64,000 nt of DNA from Turnera subulata (GCA_028386065.3 JAKUCV010005572.1:1-64000); one strand, 5' to 3'; positions 49,261 to 62,400 are shown, counted from the first letter of the stretch. The notes: generated by a model not told the origin, from the sequence alone. A program made the numbers and translations.

Positions 49261-50240
49261 GGAGGAGGCGCTTGGAAAGTAAATCCAAAAATGGGAGACA
49301 GACAACAGCTTGAAGGACTGCAGTTGAACTGGGGACGTTTTGTGTTTATGGTTATAGTATCCACTCTGCTCGTGGACATAATTCCTGCTTCTAGTTGCAT
49401 TTTTTTTTTTTTCCTTTTGAATGAAAACTTTTAGTTACAAGTTTTGATTTCTTCAAAACTGATCCTCAGTCTTGCATAGATTCTTAATGTTATATAATTG
49501 CCCTTTTTTTTTTTTTTGAGTATAAGCTCGGCCTTTGTTTTAAAAGTTTGTGGTGGAGTTGATATTTATAGCGTTGCTTGATTTTACAAATATCTTCTTT
49601 TTTTTTTGGCATTTCTGCTTTACAAGTACCAAAACTATATTTTCATCAAACAAAAAAAAAACTATCGTAAGCTGTCTGCTTATCAAGATGACACAAATGT
49701 CTTCACCATATTCGTCTTACTATTCTTTCCAGTTAATTTTTAACATCAATTCCAACACCAACTCCCCAAGGCTCTTTAGCTCTAGTCAATGTAAGCAATC
49801 AACCAGTATTGGTAAAGTTTGCTACATTTCCCTCGAGTCCAGGTTAATTGAGATTCCCATAAAAGAATTTATTTTTCTTTATTTGAGATAAATTCTTATC
49901 TCTTATCTAAATAAATCCAAAAAGATGAATATATTAGAGAGGGGAAGAGAAAAATCCAAAAGATTGGACAAAGGATGTGCACGTCATACAAGGGAGACGG
50001 AAGAGATCAAATGGAGGACGGAGTGTCTTAAAAATAATTAAGAGCTGTTTCGTATTGACTGGGGTAGTTGGTTGTTTCTTACCGTAGCCGGTTAGTGTAC
50101 TATAATAGTTAGGCTGGGGATGGATATGACAATATACAAAGGTAGATAAAAGAGATTTATTTCCTCTTCTGTCTTCCTTGGTTTTGGCACATACAAAAGC
50201 AGGAAAAGAAACACAAGAAAGAAGAGAAAAGGAGTAAAAG
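49261..50240. other. Intergenic region between the EHD and IBR1-like genes
   Basis: EHD 3' UTR with several poly(T) runs, then the IBR1-like promoter. No gene is seen. Confidence 0.5.
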
Positions 50241-51960
50241 ATGGGGAGCAGCAGCCGGAGATTTCAAGGCAAAGTGGCCATCGTTACGGCTTCCACACAG
50301 GGCATCGGTTTCGCCATCGCCGAGCGCTTGGGCCTTGAAGGCGCCTCCGTCGTCATTTCTTCTCGCAAGCAGGTCGCTAGCTTCCTCCCTCCCTGCCTCC
50401 CATATATTTGTTTGGTTTTATAAATGACGACCATGATCCTTTCCATTTCTTTTTTGTTTTATTCTTGGTAATCGATCCATGTGCGTGTTTTTTCCTTTTA
50501 ATTAAAAAACAACAGAAAAACGTGGAGGAGGCAGTTGAGAAGCTCAAAGCTAAGGGTATCGGTCAAGTGCTAGGGGTTGTGTGTCACGTGTCTAATCCCC
50601 AGCACCGCAAGAACCTCATTCTCCAAACTGTAGAGGTAGCCTCTCTCTCTCTCTCTCTCTCTCTCCATGATGATTTGCTTTGCTTTGATTTGATTTGATT
50701 TGATTGATTTCTCTCTTCCAATCACATAATAGTTTATTATCACTTTGTTATTTTATTCTTTCTTGTTCTTCTTCTTAATTAATGTAATTGATCATATACA
50801 TACAGAAATTTGGGAAGATAGACGTGGTGGTCTCCAATGCGGCTGCTAATCCATCCACCGATTCCATCTTGGAAACCAAAGAGTCCGTCCTTGATAAGCT
50901 CTGGGAAATTAATGTCAAAGCCGCCATCCTTATCCTACAGGTCCTTTCTCTTATTCTCTTTTTTTTTTTTCCTTCTTCTTCTGTACATTCTTCGCAACAT
51001 TCTTCCGTCCACGTTTTCTTAATTTATAGTTTTTTTTTATACTAGTTAATTTTGTTTTTAATGTACATTGCATCTCCTCTTCCCACGTTTTCTTAATTTG
51101 TGGTTTGAATCTGGGTTTTTATTTTTTAATTTGTTTTAATGTGCCCACATCTATTCTAATTTCTATGCATGTTTTCTTAATGTGTAGGTTGAATCTGGTT
51201 TTTTTTTTTTTAATTTGTTTTGACAGGATGCCGCCCCTCATTTGAACAAGGGTTCTTCAGTTATTCTAGTTTCCTCCATAGCTGGCTACGACCCTCATCC
51301 TTCTATGTCCATGTATGGGGTCACGAAGACAGCTCTTCTCGGCCTTACCAAGGTATTCATACTTCCCTTTGCATCTTCTACTCTCTCTCTTGTTTGCTAT
51401 TTGCTTTGCTGTTTTTTTTTTTAGAGTTACATAGAGTACAACTACTGTTCACCCACCCTATTCTTCTTTTTCTATTTTTGCATCTCTCCTTGGTCCTTGC
51501 TGTATATTCTATATGCAATTCCACTTATTTGTCCCATGCTTATAATTTGTCAACGATTGTTCTTCTTGTGATGATGGCTGAATCTTTCTTCTTTCTGTAT
51601 TATTATTTTAGGCACTGGCAAAGGAGATGGCACCCAATACTCGTGTTAACTGCATAGCTCCTGGGTTTGTGCCTACTCACTTCGCTGATTTCATCACTGG
51701 AAATGATACTATGGTAAGTATAAAGTTTCAGCCTTGAGCTGTTCCTGTCTTTCTGAGTTCAACGGGAAGATACTGACCTAGTGTGCCCCGTATTCAATTG
51801 TAACTTGTAGAGGGCAATGCTTGAGCAGAAGACCTTGCTTAATAGGCTTGGCACCACAGATGACATGGCGGCCGCTGCTGCTTTCTTGGCATCGGATGAT
51901 GCTTCTTATATTACAGGAGAAATTCTGGTGGTGGCTGGAGGGATCAACTCAAGACTGTAG
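50241..51960 (+). CDS. IBR1: IBR1-like peroxisomal short-chain dehydrogenase/reductase (SDRa)
   Basis: Six exons: 50241-50372, 50516-50635, 50806-50940, 51227-51352, 51612-51713, 51811-51960, all in phase 0, giving 254 aa. This is the length of Arabidopsis IBR1. It is a classical SDR Rossmann fold: cofactor loop TASTQGIG (16-23), NAAAN, catalytic Ser in VSSIAG (about 146), and the Tyr159-Lys163 pair in MYGVTKTAL. The carboxy-terminal SRL is a type 1 peroxisome-targeting signal. In Arabidopsis IBR1 acts in peroxisomal beta-oxidation-like conversion of indole-3-butyric acid to auxin. The EHD-IBR1 adjacency is also found in Arabidopsis (EHD2 next to IBR1). Intron 2 starts with a (CT)n run. Confidence 0.96.
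50641..50665. repeat. (CT)n microsatellite
   Basis: About 12 CT repeats shortly after the exon 2 donor of the IBR1-like gene. Confidence 0.88.
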
Positions 51961-53095
51961 CTTCCGTATCTTTTTTTTAGTTGGAAAAGTTTTCTTTTCT
52001 CCTCCTTGTAATGTTGTCCTTCAATGCGGAGAATAAGAAATTGATTAAACAGGTCTCTCAACGAAACACGTTCTTTTCTTCTGTTCTTTTGTTCCCAGTA
52101 GCTTCTTCTAAGTTATATCAGTGAACTCATTAGAAGTTATATCAATAATCTCGTTAGCAGATCAAACCTTTTACTCAATTGGCCTCGATTTGATGCTCTT
52201 CCCACGGTAGATGATACTTGCAACAAATGTCTTGGATTGTCTTGCTGGGTAATCCAGCAAGTGAATAATGCCAATCCACATCATGCAAATTACTTGATTG
52301 TCTATCTTTTTTTCTTTATTAGCAGATCTCTTTTTGAGTTTAACGTATTGTATAGAGAACTAGAAATAGGACGCCGGCAGAAGGTGTGGAGGTAGAGACA
52401 ATATATGCAAATTATGAGAGTCCTGTGTTACTTGGTTTGTTGGGTATTTTGTCATTAGCGCCAACGAGAATATGATACGAAAATGAAGCCTTGTCGGGTC
52501 TTTTTGTCATTAGCGCCAAGGACAATATGATACTAAAATGGAGCCTGCAATGCGAAGGCGGCATGGAGAAAGAAAATCACAAAAGCAGCTTGTCTTGTTC
52601 CGTAATTGAGATTAGAAGCTTGATTAATGTACATGCCTTACGCAGCTCATATCAGTAAGATTTTAGATTCAGTATCCCTCACAAGCAAGTCACATTCCTA
52701 ACAGAAGCAAACTTAGACATCTAACCTCAGACTTTGGGGAGGGGAAGGGTGCTTAATTACAGATAATACCAATTCAGAAAACACGTGCATCTGACAAAAC
52801 TAACCATTTCTGAGCCTCTCCGGCAACATTTCAAACTTCTTTGAAGCTTTTGCCCCCGTTGGACCTCATGATGCTCACTACATATTTAACCCGTGAATAG
52901 AATGCGCTCTGATAACTACCTGGTCTTGATCCTGGTAGTTCCTCAACCCGTATGCCATATTACGTGCACTTGTTAAACCTGGAAGAAAATAATGGAATCG
53001 CTCATGAATGCTTCATGATCCATTAGCTAAGAGCCATCCATTATTTACAAGTGAAATCCAGTGCAGGACAAGATTTCTGGATTCATGCTATTCGT
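51961..53095. other. Intergenic region between convergent genes
   Basis: It contains the 3' UTRs of the IBR1-like gene (+) and the At1g16860-family gene (-). A 26-base stretch around TTTTGTCATTAGCGCCAA..ACAATATGATAC is repeated about 60 bases apart (near 52450 and 52505). No gene is seen. Confidence 0.5.
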
Positions 53096-56000
53096 CTACA
53101 CCGGGACAACATCAGCATTTTGACTGTCATCACATGTAACAATCACACCCTCAACATAGGTTGGAAGTAGACAGCGAGACCACTGGCAGCCTGTTGATAC
53201 AGGCTCCTGTGGTGGCACAATCATTAGCACATTATCATGGCGTCGAACAACACCCATCACGCTGACAGTGCTCCCTTCTTTGATATACCTGCGGTGCAGA
53301 ACACTCATAAAAGAATGCACTAGGAAAAAACTTAATCCAAACATTGAGAAATTCACCAATCAGTTTTAGAGCCCTACCCTTCTTTAAGACGCATAATCCG
53401 GTCATCACTGGAGAGGTTGCGGTCAGCTAGCCAGCGCAAAAAGCTTGGGGACAAGTCTCTGTTCTCCTTTGCTACATCCACTATTGTAGCTGGTTTGACA
53501 AATGGAGCAACCTTAGCCCCATATCCTGCCTTCACTAATGCTCTCAGTCCAGATTGAAAATCTGATATATAAAAATCAGCCACATATTTCTGTTCACAAA
53601 GAAGACTGTCATTGTAGTGCAAGGTTGAGGTGATTTTTCAACATATATGGAAATTTGGGAATGCCTAGAGCAAAACATTGTAATTCGAAGCATTGCCTAC
53701 AGAAAAATCTTTAGTTTCATATATGCAAATCATGATTGAACTATTTCATGCCAACAATAGAAGCGCAGTTCAAGAATCTTGGGGAGTCATTATGTTCATT
53801 GAATTTAATTACATCACTAACTCACAAGATTCAGTAGTGTACATTTCTGGTTTGTGAAAATATCAGTCATCATTTAGAGTCATGTAATTGCCAAATTAAG
53901 CTGATAATTTTTTCCTATTATCATCCAAAATACAATAATACAAAAATAGTTACCCCACAATTTAGTACCCGAGATTTATCTGGCCTTAGGACTCACGTTG
54001 GATGTCTGAAAACTGATTTTATCAAGACGCAGCAACTTTTAAGGTTCTTGATTAACCACATGACTTACAGCAACAATGAGGTTTAAGTTTTCAGGACATT
54101 GTTTATCATTTTTTTTTGATAGAAACGTTGTTTATCATTTCTGAGCATGATTCCCAAAGCAAGCTCGCAGTGGAGAAGACCAGTTTGAACACTAACCTCT
54201 GAATGTCTTGAACCCCATGAAAAGAACTTATGCTTGGGATGTGCAGATTTTCCACGCCATCCTCTATACTCATACAACTCCGTTGAAACATATACACATC
54301 TGGGTATCCTTTGGTAAGATGATTCCAGAGGAATGGAACCACAGGTGACAACCTACCAAATAACAATCAAGTAGGGATGAGAATCATCACACGAAATTGC
54401 TAAACCAACATAATGAGGGGACACAAGTTTTGAAATAGATTATACAAATTCATTAAACATTGAGGCATAAGGCCACAAAGGGAAATGGTGCAGGACTTGA
54501 GCTGACTGGTTTTGATAGCAACTATCTATTTCCAATATACATATCAATTAATTTATCGTCCTCATGCGGAAGTCATACCTACGAATTTGTTTTTCTATTG
54601 TCATGAAACTAGTCCCGCCATTCAAACTTGGTTCGAAGCATAAAAATAGCAATAACTATCCAAGATGAGGACATCATCCATCAAATTTGTCACATTCGCA
54701 TCTCAGTTCTGCAGCAGAAAATCATTCTACTAAAACATGGAGACTACTAAAACCCACTAATTGGTTATCCAAAAATTCCCTTACATTTTCAACTCTTAGT
54801 ACAAGTGATCAGAGTTGCTGGCCCTCGATTTTTAAAGTGTAAGTATCTTACCTCTTGATTCCCCAACAGACTCAAAGCAATTCCTTTCCTTAACGAGAAC
54901 CAGGAGCCTTGGGAACAATTTCAACCCAAACCAATAGACAGCAAAAGAACAGCCAAAGTTAAACAGAAGTGCCTAGTCAACCACTCAGGTTGGCAAAGAA
55001 AAAGAATTTTGCAGGTCCTCAGCTTTGAGAATCATCTCATGTTTTGGTCCTTCCATCGCATGGAAAACAGTAGAGGTCCCCCCAAGATGTAAACAGGCAG
55101 TTTTAACACAAAAGAAAAAAATGCTGCCCCTTGAAGGTTTCGCCCCATTACTCCCCCTACCACATCCACCATCAAAGACCTTGGATGATAAGTTTATAGC
55201 CTCAAAAACTGAGACATACAATTCTTTCGCACCATATCAAGCGTGACCAAAACAAAATTCCTAGGCTGGCAGAGATAGAATCACTTGGAATTACGTATCA
55301 AGCTGATCTTCAGTCAACGCATAATTCTGTACTTAAACCCCATAAAGAAGCAAATTGTGGTCCCCTCATTCTAAATCAAGCGATCAATCAAAGAAAAGTT
55401 GGCATCTTTCAATCCATCCTCTAATTTTGCGGGAATCAAGACTTACTTCCAAGATGTGTGTCCTAGACAATGCAAACTTCCAGAAACGGCCCACTTTGAG
55501 GTGCCAGAGAGAGAAGACCTTGTTGTTCCAACATTTAACAGATGAGGAAATCTTTGACAACTTAGGCATTGAAACACACGTTTTATCCTATTCATTTGAA
55601 AGGCTCATGCATCCACCCAAAAAAACAGCTCACACTCATGCAAGATAAAATAGGAAAGAAGACGATGACAAAGAACGAACACCAAATTCATCTAAGTATA
55701 TTGTGTTGACTTGATTTAATTATTCATGGGGGGTAATGCTGATTGTGTACATTAAAGAGAAAAGAATGGTGTAAGTGACCCCAGAGTTATATATACTATA
55801 TATAGCGTCAAGGAACAAGGAAGATTGTTTGTTTAGTTATTAGATTAATACGCAAAAGAGAGATGGCAGCAGAAAAATAACTAAATTAGTAATGACAGTT
55901 GAATGAGAAAGAGAGAAGGGAAGCGGGAAGATACCCCAGTGACCTTCACGTACTGTCCATCAATGGCAGCTCTAAGCTCAGCATCAGGGAATCTCTTCAC

Positions 56001-56735
56001 AAACCCTAGCAAGGTTCTCCTTCCCCACATACAATTCCAAAGGAAACCCAGGAGGAGCGGCAGAATGAGGGCACCGACAGCCACCAAGACCACGCCTTTC
56101 TTGACGGCCACCATGAGGAAGGCCCCAACCAGCAGCCCCATGGCTAGCGCCACCGCGACCACCCACACCACCGGCCGAGACACCCTCATCCCAACCTTGG
56201 CGTCCTCGGAGAGGCAGGTGACGGCGGAGCCGTAGTGGGGCTTGGTGGAGGCAGTCCCGCCGGCGGTGGGGGCGGAGGATGGGGGGTCGAGCTGGCCGGA
56301 TCTCCGGAGGGGGCCGGAGGTGATGAGGCCGGTGGTGGGGAGGGAGATTGGGCCGGAAGACTTCCGGATTGGGCCGGAGGAGGAGTTGCGCATGGATCCG
56401 CTGTTGTTGTGGGAGGAGGAGGAGGAGGAGTGGCGGGAGGGTTGCTTTGGGATATAATTAATAGTATTACTGTTACCAGTAGTAACATTACTAGGAGGAG
56501 CAGCAGCAGCACTAGATGATGATGAGGTCGATAATGAATGTTGATGATGATCAGTCGGTAGTAGAACAGGGATGTCAAACATTTTACCCAGCTCCCCTGA
56601 CTTCTTGACGTCGCCGCCGGTGTATGGAACTGCCCGAGAAGCCATTGTCGGCTGCTTGTCGGCCTTGAGCTGCTCCGGCCGACCCGACACGTACAGCCCA
56701 CTCCTCAGCTGATGCGAAGGGATCCTGCTCCCCAT
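53096..56735 (-). CDS. At1g16860-family two-pass membrane protein
   Basis: Four exons: 56735-55935, 54352-54197, 53589-53378, 53288-53096, giving 453 aa. The N terminus MGSRIPSHQLRSGLYVSGRP and the motif AVPYTGGDVKKSGELGKMFD are diagnostic of this land-plant family. A long Ser-rich disordered region follows (60-170), then two adjacent membrane segments (about 187-210 and 214-236). The conserved soluble C-terminal half includes PDAELRAAIDGQYVKVTGVV, CVYVSTELYEYRGW and REHD-like VVRRHDNVLMIVPPQEPVST. Arabidopsis copies carry the old label 'ubiquitin-specific protease C19-related', but no peptidase motif is visible and the function is unknown. Intron 1 is about 1.6 kb. A Pack-MULE lies about 0.87 kb upstream of the start codon. 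Confidence 0.93.
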
Positions 56736-57593
56736 TCTTCCTTCCTTTCTTCACCAAAGCAAACCCCCCAATTCCACTTCCCTTCAATTCCTAGACTGCT
56801 ACTATTGCAGACTTATCTTGTTTCTACTAAAGACCAAGAAGTGAGAAAACTAGAGAGGAAAGAAGGGGATGTTTGTCTCTTTCTCTACGGGCAAGTCCTA
56901 CTACTACTCCAAACTAAAATGACAGGAAAGGGGCTCCAATTCAAAATTATCACACACCCTTTTTCTTTTGGAAAGAAAGAAATCATGGGTTACTGTCCTG
57001 CTACTTTCCTGTTCACCTTATTAATAATACTAATGATGATAATAATAACAACATCAACAACAACAACAACAGGGGGTCTTAATTACACTTTTTCTTCTTT
57101 ACTGTTTAGTGAATGCTAGGTTGCTAGTACAGTAGCAGCAGGAGTAAGGAAGCTGGGAGGAGAGGAGGTGGCAATTTGGCTCAAAAAGAGAGCATGTGAT
57201 GTCTTCTCATAGCTCTCTCTTTGTCTGTGGCTTTGCTTTGATGTGCTGTTGGCTTGTTACTGCACTGCACCCATCATTCCTTCCTGCCTTCTTTTACCAT
57301 TCTATCCTTCCTTCCTTCTCTTCCTCTTTAGTTTTACTACAGTTAATTACCCAGTTGAGTTGAGGACCAGAATCCACCATAAAAGTAGTAAAAGTGGATT
57401 CTTTCCTTTGGGTTTGATCATTGACCGACTCTCATTAGAGACCCCCGCCTTCCACATTTAAAGAAACCCAGATCATTAGTGCAGTAGTTACTAGTTAATA
57501 ATCCCCCCTAAACAAATTTTCCAATGGTATCACCCTCAAATTAATACAATAATTATGAATTTAAGGTCTGTAAATACCAAATATCAATGAGCC
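56736..57593. other. Intergenic region: 5' flank of the At1g16860-family gene
   Basis: Probable 5' UTR and promoter. It contains an ACA/ACAACA trinucleotide run (about 57045-57072) and no recognised gene. It ends at the MULE TSD. Confidence 0.5.
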
Positions 57594-57962
57594 GACTGAC
57601 TACGGTAAAAAAGTTTTTCTTGTCCCTTCACTTTTTTGTTTTCGCATTTGTTGTCTCTCTTCCTTTTTTTTCACTCAACATGTCCCTCAACTCTTAATTT
57701 ATCGGGTCACCTTGTCCTTATTACCCCCTGCAACCGGTTGGTGCGTGTGAGGTTGACACGTGTCCGTGGGGCCCACTCCATCTGTTTTTAATTTTTTTCT
57801 CTTTCTTTCTTTCCTATTTTCTATTTTCCAGAAATTCTTTTATTATCTTTTCCTTCTTTTTTCTCTTTCTCCTTTTATTTTCTTTTCTTTAATACAATCT
57901 TTCGCTAAGAAAATATAAGCACATATAAGCACATATTAAATTAATGAGAGAGTAAAAAATCA

Positions 57963-58250
57963 GTTTATAAAACCTTGAACAAAATTATTAACCGTGTTTG
58001 TGAACCGATTGATTAAATTAATATCGTTCTTGTTAGGTTCAACTATTAAGGCCGTCATTAGTCCGTTAATGTGGACCAAGTGTTTATCCAAAGAGTCCAC
58101 GATTGCCGAATTCTGTAGCTTTCCAACACCATCGGCATTATCATCACCACCACCAGTAGCAGCGCCGCCACACGCATCCACCACCATGAACACAACCCGG
58201 CGGCAAGCCCCGACAAAATTGATTAAGCAACTGATGTTAGAACTGATACA
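57963..58250 (-). pseudogene. Possible captured gene fragment of unknown origin
   Basis: The minus-strand frame reads NFVGACRRVVFMVVDACGGA ... VGKLQNSAIVDSLDKHLVHI ... NLINRFTNTVNNFVQGFIN. It has ordinary protein composition unlike the surrounding low-complexity DNA, which suggests a captured exon. I do not recognise the family. The frame crosses into the left duplicated segment of the MULE. Confidence 0.4.
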
Positions 58251-58256
58251 TACTTG

Positions 58257-58568
58257 GGGCATTTTAACGAGAAAACTAGAGAAGATGAATTCGAACAATT
58301 AATAGAAGGGAGAGGAGGAGGAGGAGGAGGAGGACAGGGTCGACGGCGACTTACTGTCAGAGGGGGGGCCTGTCTTAGTCTCGTCGTCCTCGATCTCTCC
58401 TCGCCGATATCGTCGTGGCTCAGGAAGGGAGCGGAGGAGGAGATGACGGCGGCGGAGGGAGGAAACAGAGAGGGCATTTTAACGAGAAAACTAGAGACGA
58501 TGAATTCGAACAATTAATAGAAAGGAGAGGAGGAGGAGGAGGAGGAGGAGGAAAGGGTCGACGGCGCA
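58257..58568 (+). repeat. Internal direct duplication of about 95 bp in the Pack-MULE
   Basis: 58257-58349 and 58472-58568 share GGGCATTTTAACGAGAAAAC and continue with GAATTCGAACAATTAATAGA, a GGA repeat and GGGTCGACGGCG. The second copy leads straight into the SEC23 fragment; the first leads into other GC-rich sequence. Confidence 0.85.
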
Positions 58569-58999
58569 ACTGCCGCTCCGTCCTGAACCCCTTCTCCATC
58601 GTCGATTTCGAGGCCAAGAACTGGATCTGCCCAACTGCTTCCACCGCAACCACTCCCCCCCTCACCACGCCGCCTCCATCTCCTCGGACACCCTCCCCCC
58701 GGAGTTGTTCCCCCAGTACACCACCGTCGAGTACCAGCAAGACGACGCCTCCTCGCCCCCGCCCCTGACTTGCCTCTTCGTGGTCGACACCTGCCTCCTC
58801 GAGGAGGAGATCGGCTTCCTCAGGTCCGCCCTCTCCCAGGCGATGCACCTCATCCCCGACACCTCCCTCGTTGGCCTCATCACTTTCGGGAGCTTTGTCC
58901 AGGTTCACGAGCTGGGCTTCCCCCACCTCCCCAAGACCTACGTCTTCAACGGCTCCAAGGAACACTCCCGAGACTCCCTCCTCGATCACTTGGGCTTCT
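58565..58999 (+). pseudogene. Captured SEC23 fragment (COPII coat protein) with a frameshift
   Basis: The first frame reads NCRSVLNPFSIVDFEAKNWI CP, matching the SEC23 zinc-finger region. After a one-base loss at about 58630-58637 the next frame continues LFPQYTTVEYQQ ... CLFVVDTCLLEEEIGFLRSA LSQAMHLIPDTSLVGLITFG SFVQVHELGF ... KTYVFNGSKE, the start of the SEC23 trunk domain. Between them a NCFHRN zinc-finger half is readable after shifting. The fragment covers roughly 140 residues of a protein near 760-800 aa and has no introns. Its codon third positions are very GC-rich, unlike the host genes here. SEC23 activates SAR1 in COPII vesicle formation; this fragment cannot. Beyond about 59000 the frame enters the TIR. 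Confidence 0.92.
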
Positions 59000-59409
59000 T
59001 CCTTTTATTTCTTTTTCTGCTTAAAAAATGTTATTTTCTACTTATTTTTATTCTTAAATAACAAAAAAGAAAAAGAATTTAGGAAAAAAAGGTAAAGAAA
59101 GATTGTATTAAAGAAAAGAAAATAAAAGGAGAAAGAGAAAAAAAAGAAGGAAAAGATAATAAAAGAATTTCTGGAAAATAGAAAATAGGAAAGAAAGAAA
59201 GAGAAAAAAATTAAAATCAGATGGAGTGGGCCCCACGGACACGTGTCAGCCTCACACGCACCAACCGGCTGCAAGGGGTAATAAGGACAAGGTGACCCGG
59301 TAAATTAAGAGTTGAGGGACATGTTGAGTGAAAAAAAAAGGAAGAGGGAGAACAAATACGAAAATAAAAAAGTAAAGGGACAAAAAAAACTTTTTTACCG
59401 ACTGACTAC

Positions 59410-62400
59410 CTCATGAGTGTATATATATTTTTTTAAAAAAAAAGGAGAGGGAGGGGGAGAGAGTAATGCTCCTTATCATCTGTCACATTCAATCTTTTTG
59501 CATGCAAGAAGATTGGAAAATGGTCCTACAATTCAAGATGTTGTGTGTGTGCCCTACACCTACTACTACTCTCTATCCCAGTATTGTTGTATAACAAGTT
59601 GTTTGTGGATTTGGCAGTGGTGCGGTGTTGTTGCCCTTTCTCCTCCCCTTCTCCCTTCCATGTCTGTGTGTGCTTCCCTGATCAAACATATTTCCACGGC
59701 CATGATCAACCCGATCCCAAATCAGTCCCCGCCAAAGAAACACACACATTTATATTAGGAAGGTAAGGTGGGCTCCTTCCCCTCCGCTCTCACTCTATCT
59801 TTTCACACTCCAAGAGGGTTCACGGTATTGGTAGATCTACCCACCTACAAAATCCTCATCCATGCTTATCTCCATTGTCAGTCTCTAATGTAATGTAACA
59901 GATAAAATCCACGGTAATTGACCCCTCAAAAAAAAAAAATCCACGGTAAAACGTTTATGCATCTTCTTTCTGACGTGGATCCCATCTTCTCCAATCAATA
60001 AAATTGGGTGAAGATCAATATGAGGCATACAAACGACCATTTTGTGGATTCAATGTAGGAACAAAGTCACTTGATGGTGCTGCATGCAAGTGGCGGTAAT
60101 GTTAAACGCTAGAATTATTAGTATTTCGCAATGTCCTAAAACCTTTATGCGATTCTCACTTTTAAATCCCCCAATTCTAAAAATATTCAAGCAAGTCCTA
60201 TTCCCTTTACTTTTACTAATGACATTAAGTGAGTCCTAAACCTAATTCTCGCAAAATATATCCCCTTAAATTATGATTTTTAAGAAAATTATGAAATATT
60301 TATTATAGTTCCTTCAAACATAATTTGGATTAATTAGGTTTCTAATTTTTAAAATAAATCATAAATTCTAAATCTTAAAATCTTAAAAACTTCAAATCCT
60401 CGGAATTCTAAATTCTACAACAATAAAATTTATACTTTAAAGCTTAATTCCTAAAATTTCTCAACCTCTAAAATCCTAGAACTCAAGCTTTAAATTCTAA
60501 AACCTTAAAAATTTAAAAGTCTTAATGAGTCAAATTTGAGCTAAAAGTCCAAACATTAGATAAAACACGAGCTAAATTTATCAAAAAATCAACTTAACTC
60601 GGGCTCATTTGAAATCCCACTCCACAAGATGTACAACCTCGTTGTAAAAAGTAAACTAAAAATATCTTAATTTACTGTTGGTGGAGGGTAAATTGGCAAT
60701 TTGATGTTTCTTCGCGCCGTGGTGCTAAGCGCCGCCTGGACCGACTAATGTGTGATTGACTTTTCTTTTTTCTTTTTTTTTTTTTGGTGAGAATTGATGG
60801 ACTTTTCTTTTATTGTAATGCAACAGCAGTTCAGCACTAATGTGTGATTGTTGGAACTTTGGACGCAAGGAAATTTACAGAGAGACTTCCAGTGTCCTTC
60901 ATCTGACAAACCGTTATGACCAAATTAAATTAAGTTGCAAAAATGTATTATATCACACTCTCCACGTAATTCACGACTTCAATTAAGTCTATTTAGGTAA
61001 TTTGATTTTTGCTTGAAATATTGAATTGTTAAAGTATTTTTAAAATATCGATATATTTTAATTTATACCCAAAAGTGTGATATTTGAGATTTTTTTATTT
61101 TGAAAAATACACAAATTTAATTTTTAAACAAAAGAGTTGTAATTTTTGTTAGGAGGTTTCTTTCTCATTCCCGAATCATCCCACATATTTCTCTACATTT
61201 TCTCTTTTTTCTGCAATAAATCTCTATATCACAAAACAAAATCTAACATACAATATAACGGTATAATTTAGATCTCAAAAAAATAGTATAATTTAAAGAT
61301 AGAACCTAGGAGGAGGCCAAATCATTGACGCGGTGCGCACTGCGCAGCCCGGAGTGGGAGTCCATATGCGCTAAGGCGGCTAGCCAGACTGATACAGTTG
61401 AAACAACAAACCATAATTTGGGTATGGGCCACGAGTTAAATAGGCTAGCTTCAATGGCCCATATTTACACCCCAAATATTGTCTTAATTATCACAAGGGA
61501 GTAGGGACCCTTCGCCCATGGATTGATTGAATTGAATGTGCGCGGTGGCGATTTTATGTTTGTTTACAATAATTGGACAATTAAGTAGTGCTTGTCATCA
61601 TGCATGCTGTGTAATAGCTAACTCACCAAGCGCTTTATTGCCTTACTTGCCATTATAATTTATATCAACCTACATTTCCTTAATCAGTTCTTTTGGTGGA
61701 AATAAGTTTAGGTTAAGGGTGGACATGGAACCATAACCAACTAAGTTAGACTTGTTGGCATGATGTTGTTGTAAAATTATTTCCTAGGATTAAACAATAC
61801 AAAATCATATGACTACAATTATAATCTATAAATATAAATAATGAAAAGTTGTGCAACGCTTTTTGTTATAGTGAGACTTTCATGTTCGAAAACGGGACAA
61901 AAACCACCTTGAAATTTTTTTCCAGCCAGGGTTACCGGCCGTCGGTGGCACCTGCCCTCACACCCGAGTGCGGCAAGTGAAAGTTGTGCAATGTTTTATT
62001 ACCGCCACTTTAAACTTGTAGGCCTATCAAGACTTGTTTGCTTGTTTCTAGACTCCTCGTCTATTCCGAATTGTAAAACTGTTACTATAAAAAGAAAATT
62101 TAGGGAAGGAAAAAGTTGTTAAAAGAAACATACATAATAAAGAAAAACGAATATCTCAAATTCTCAACTAATTGTAAAGAGATATCAACAACATCAGAAG
62201 GAGAGCCTAGTTGCAAGATGATGTGAGGCAACATTGAGTAATTATACCTATAACCCACCAATTTATAAGGGGGGAGAAGTTTTTTTTTTTTGACAAAAAG
62301 AAAAGCTCTTCCTTGGTATTGAATGAGTAGTACATGCATGGTGCTGATTCTCTCCATGTTCCAATGATCCCCCATATATTGGCCAGGTTTGTTGGGAGAG

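Larger units (their letters stand above)
57604..59399. mobile_element. Pack-MULE, 1796 bp, carrying captured gene fragments
   Basis: The terminal inverted repeats of about 300 bp are nearly perfect (57604-57904 and 59097-59399), beginning GGTAAAAAAG and ending CTTTTTTACC. The 10-bp TSD GACTGACTAC is exact (57594-57603 and 59400-59409). Long TIRs and a 9-11 bp TSD define Mutator-like elements. There is no transposase. The interior holds a SEC23-like exon fragment, a second possible gene fragment on the opposite strand, and a duplicated segment of about 95 bp (58257-58349 and 58472-58568). High TIR identity suggests a fairly recent insertion. Confidence 0.93.
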
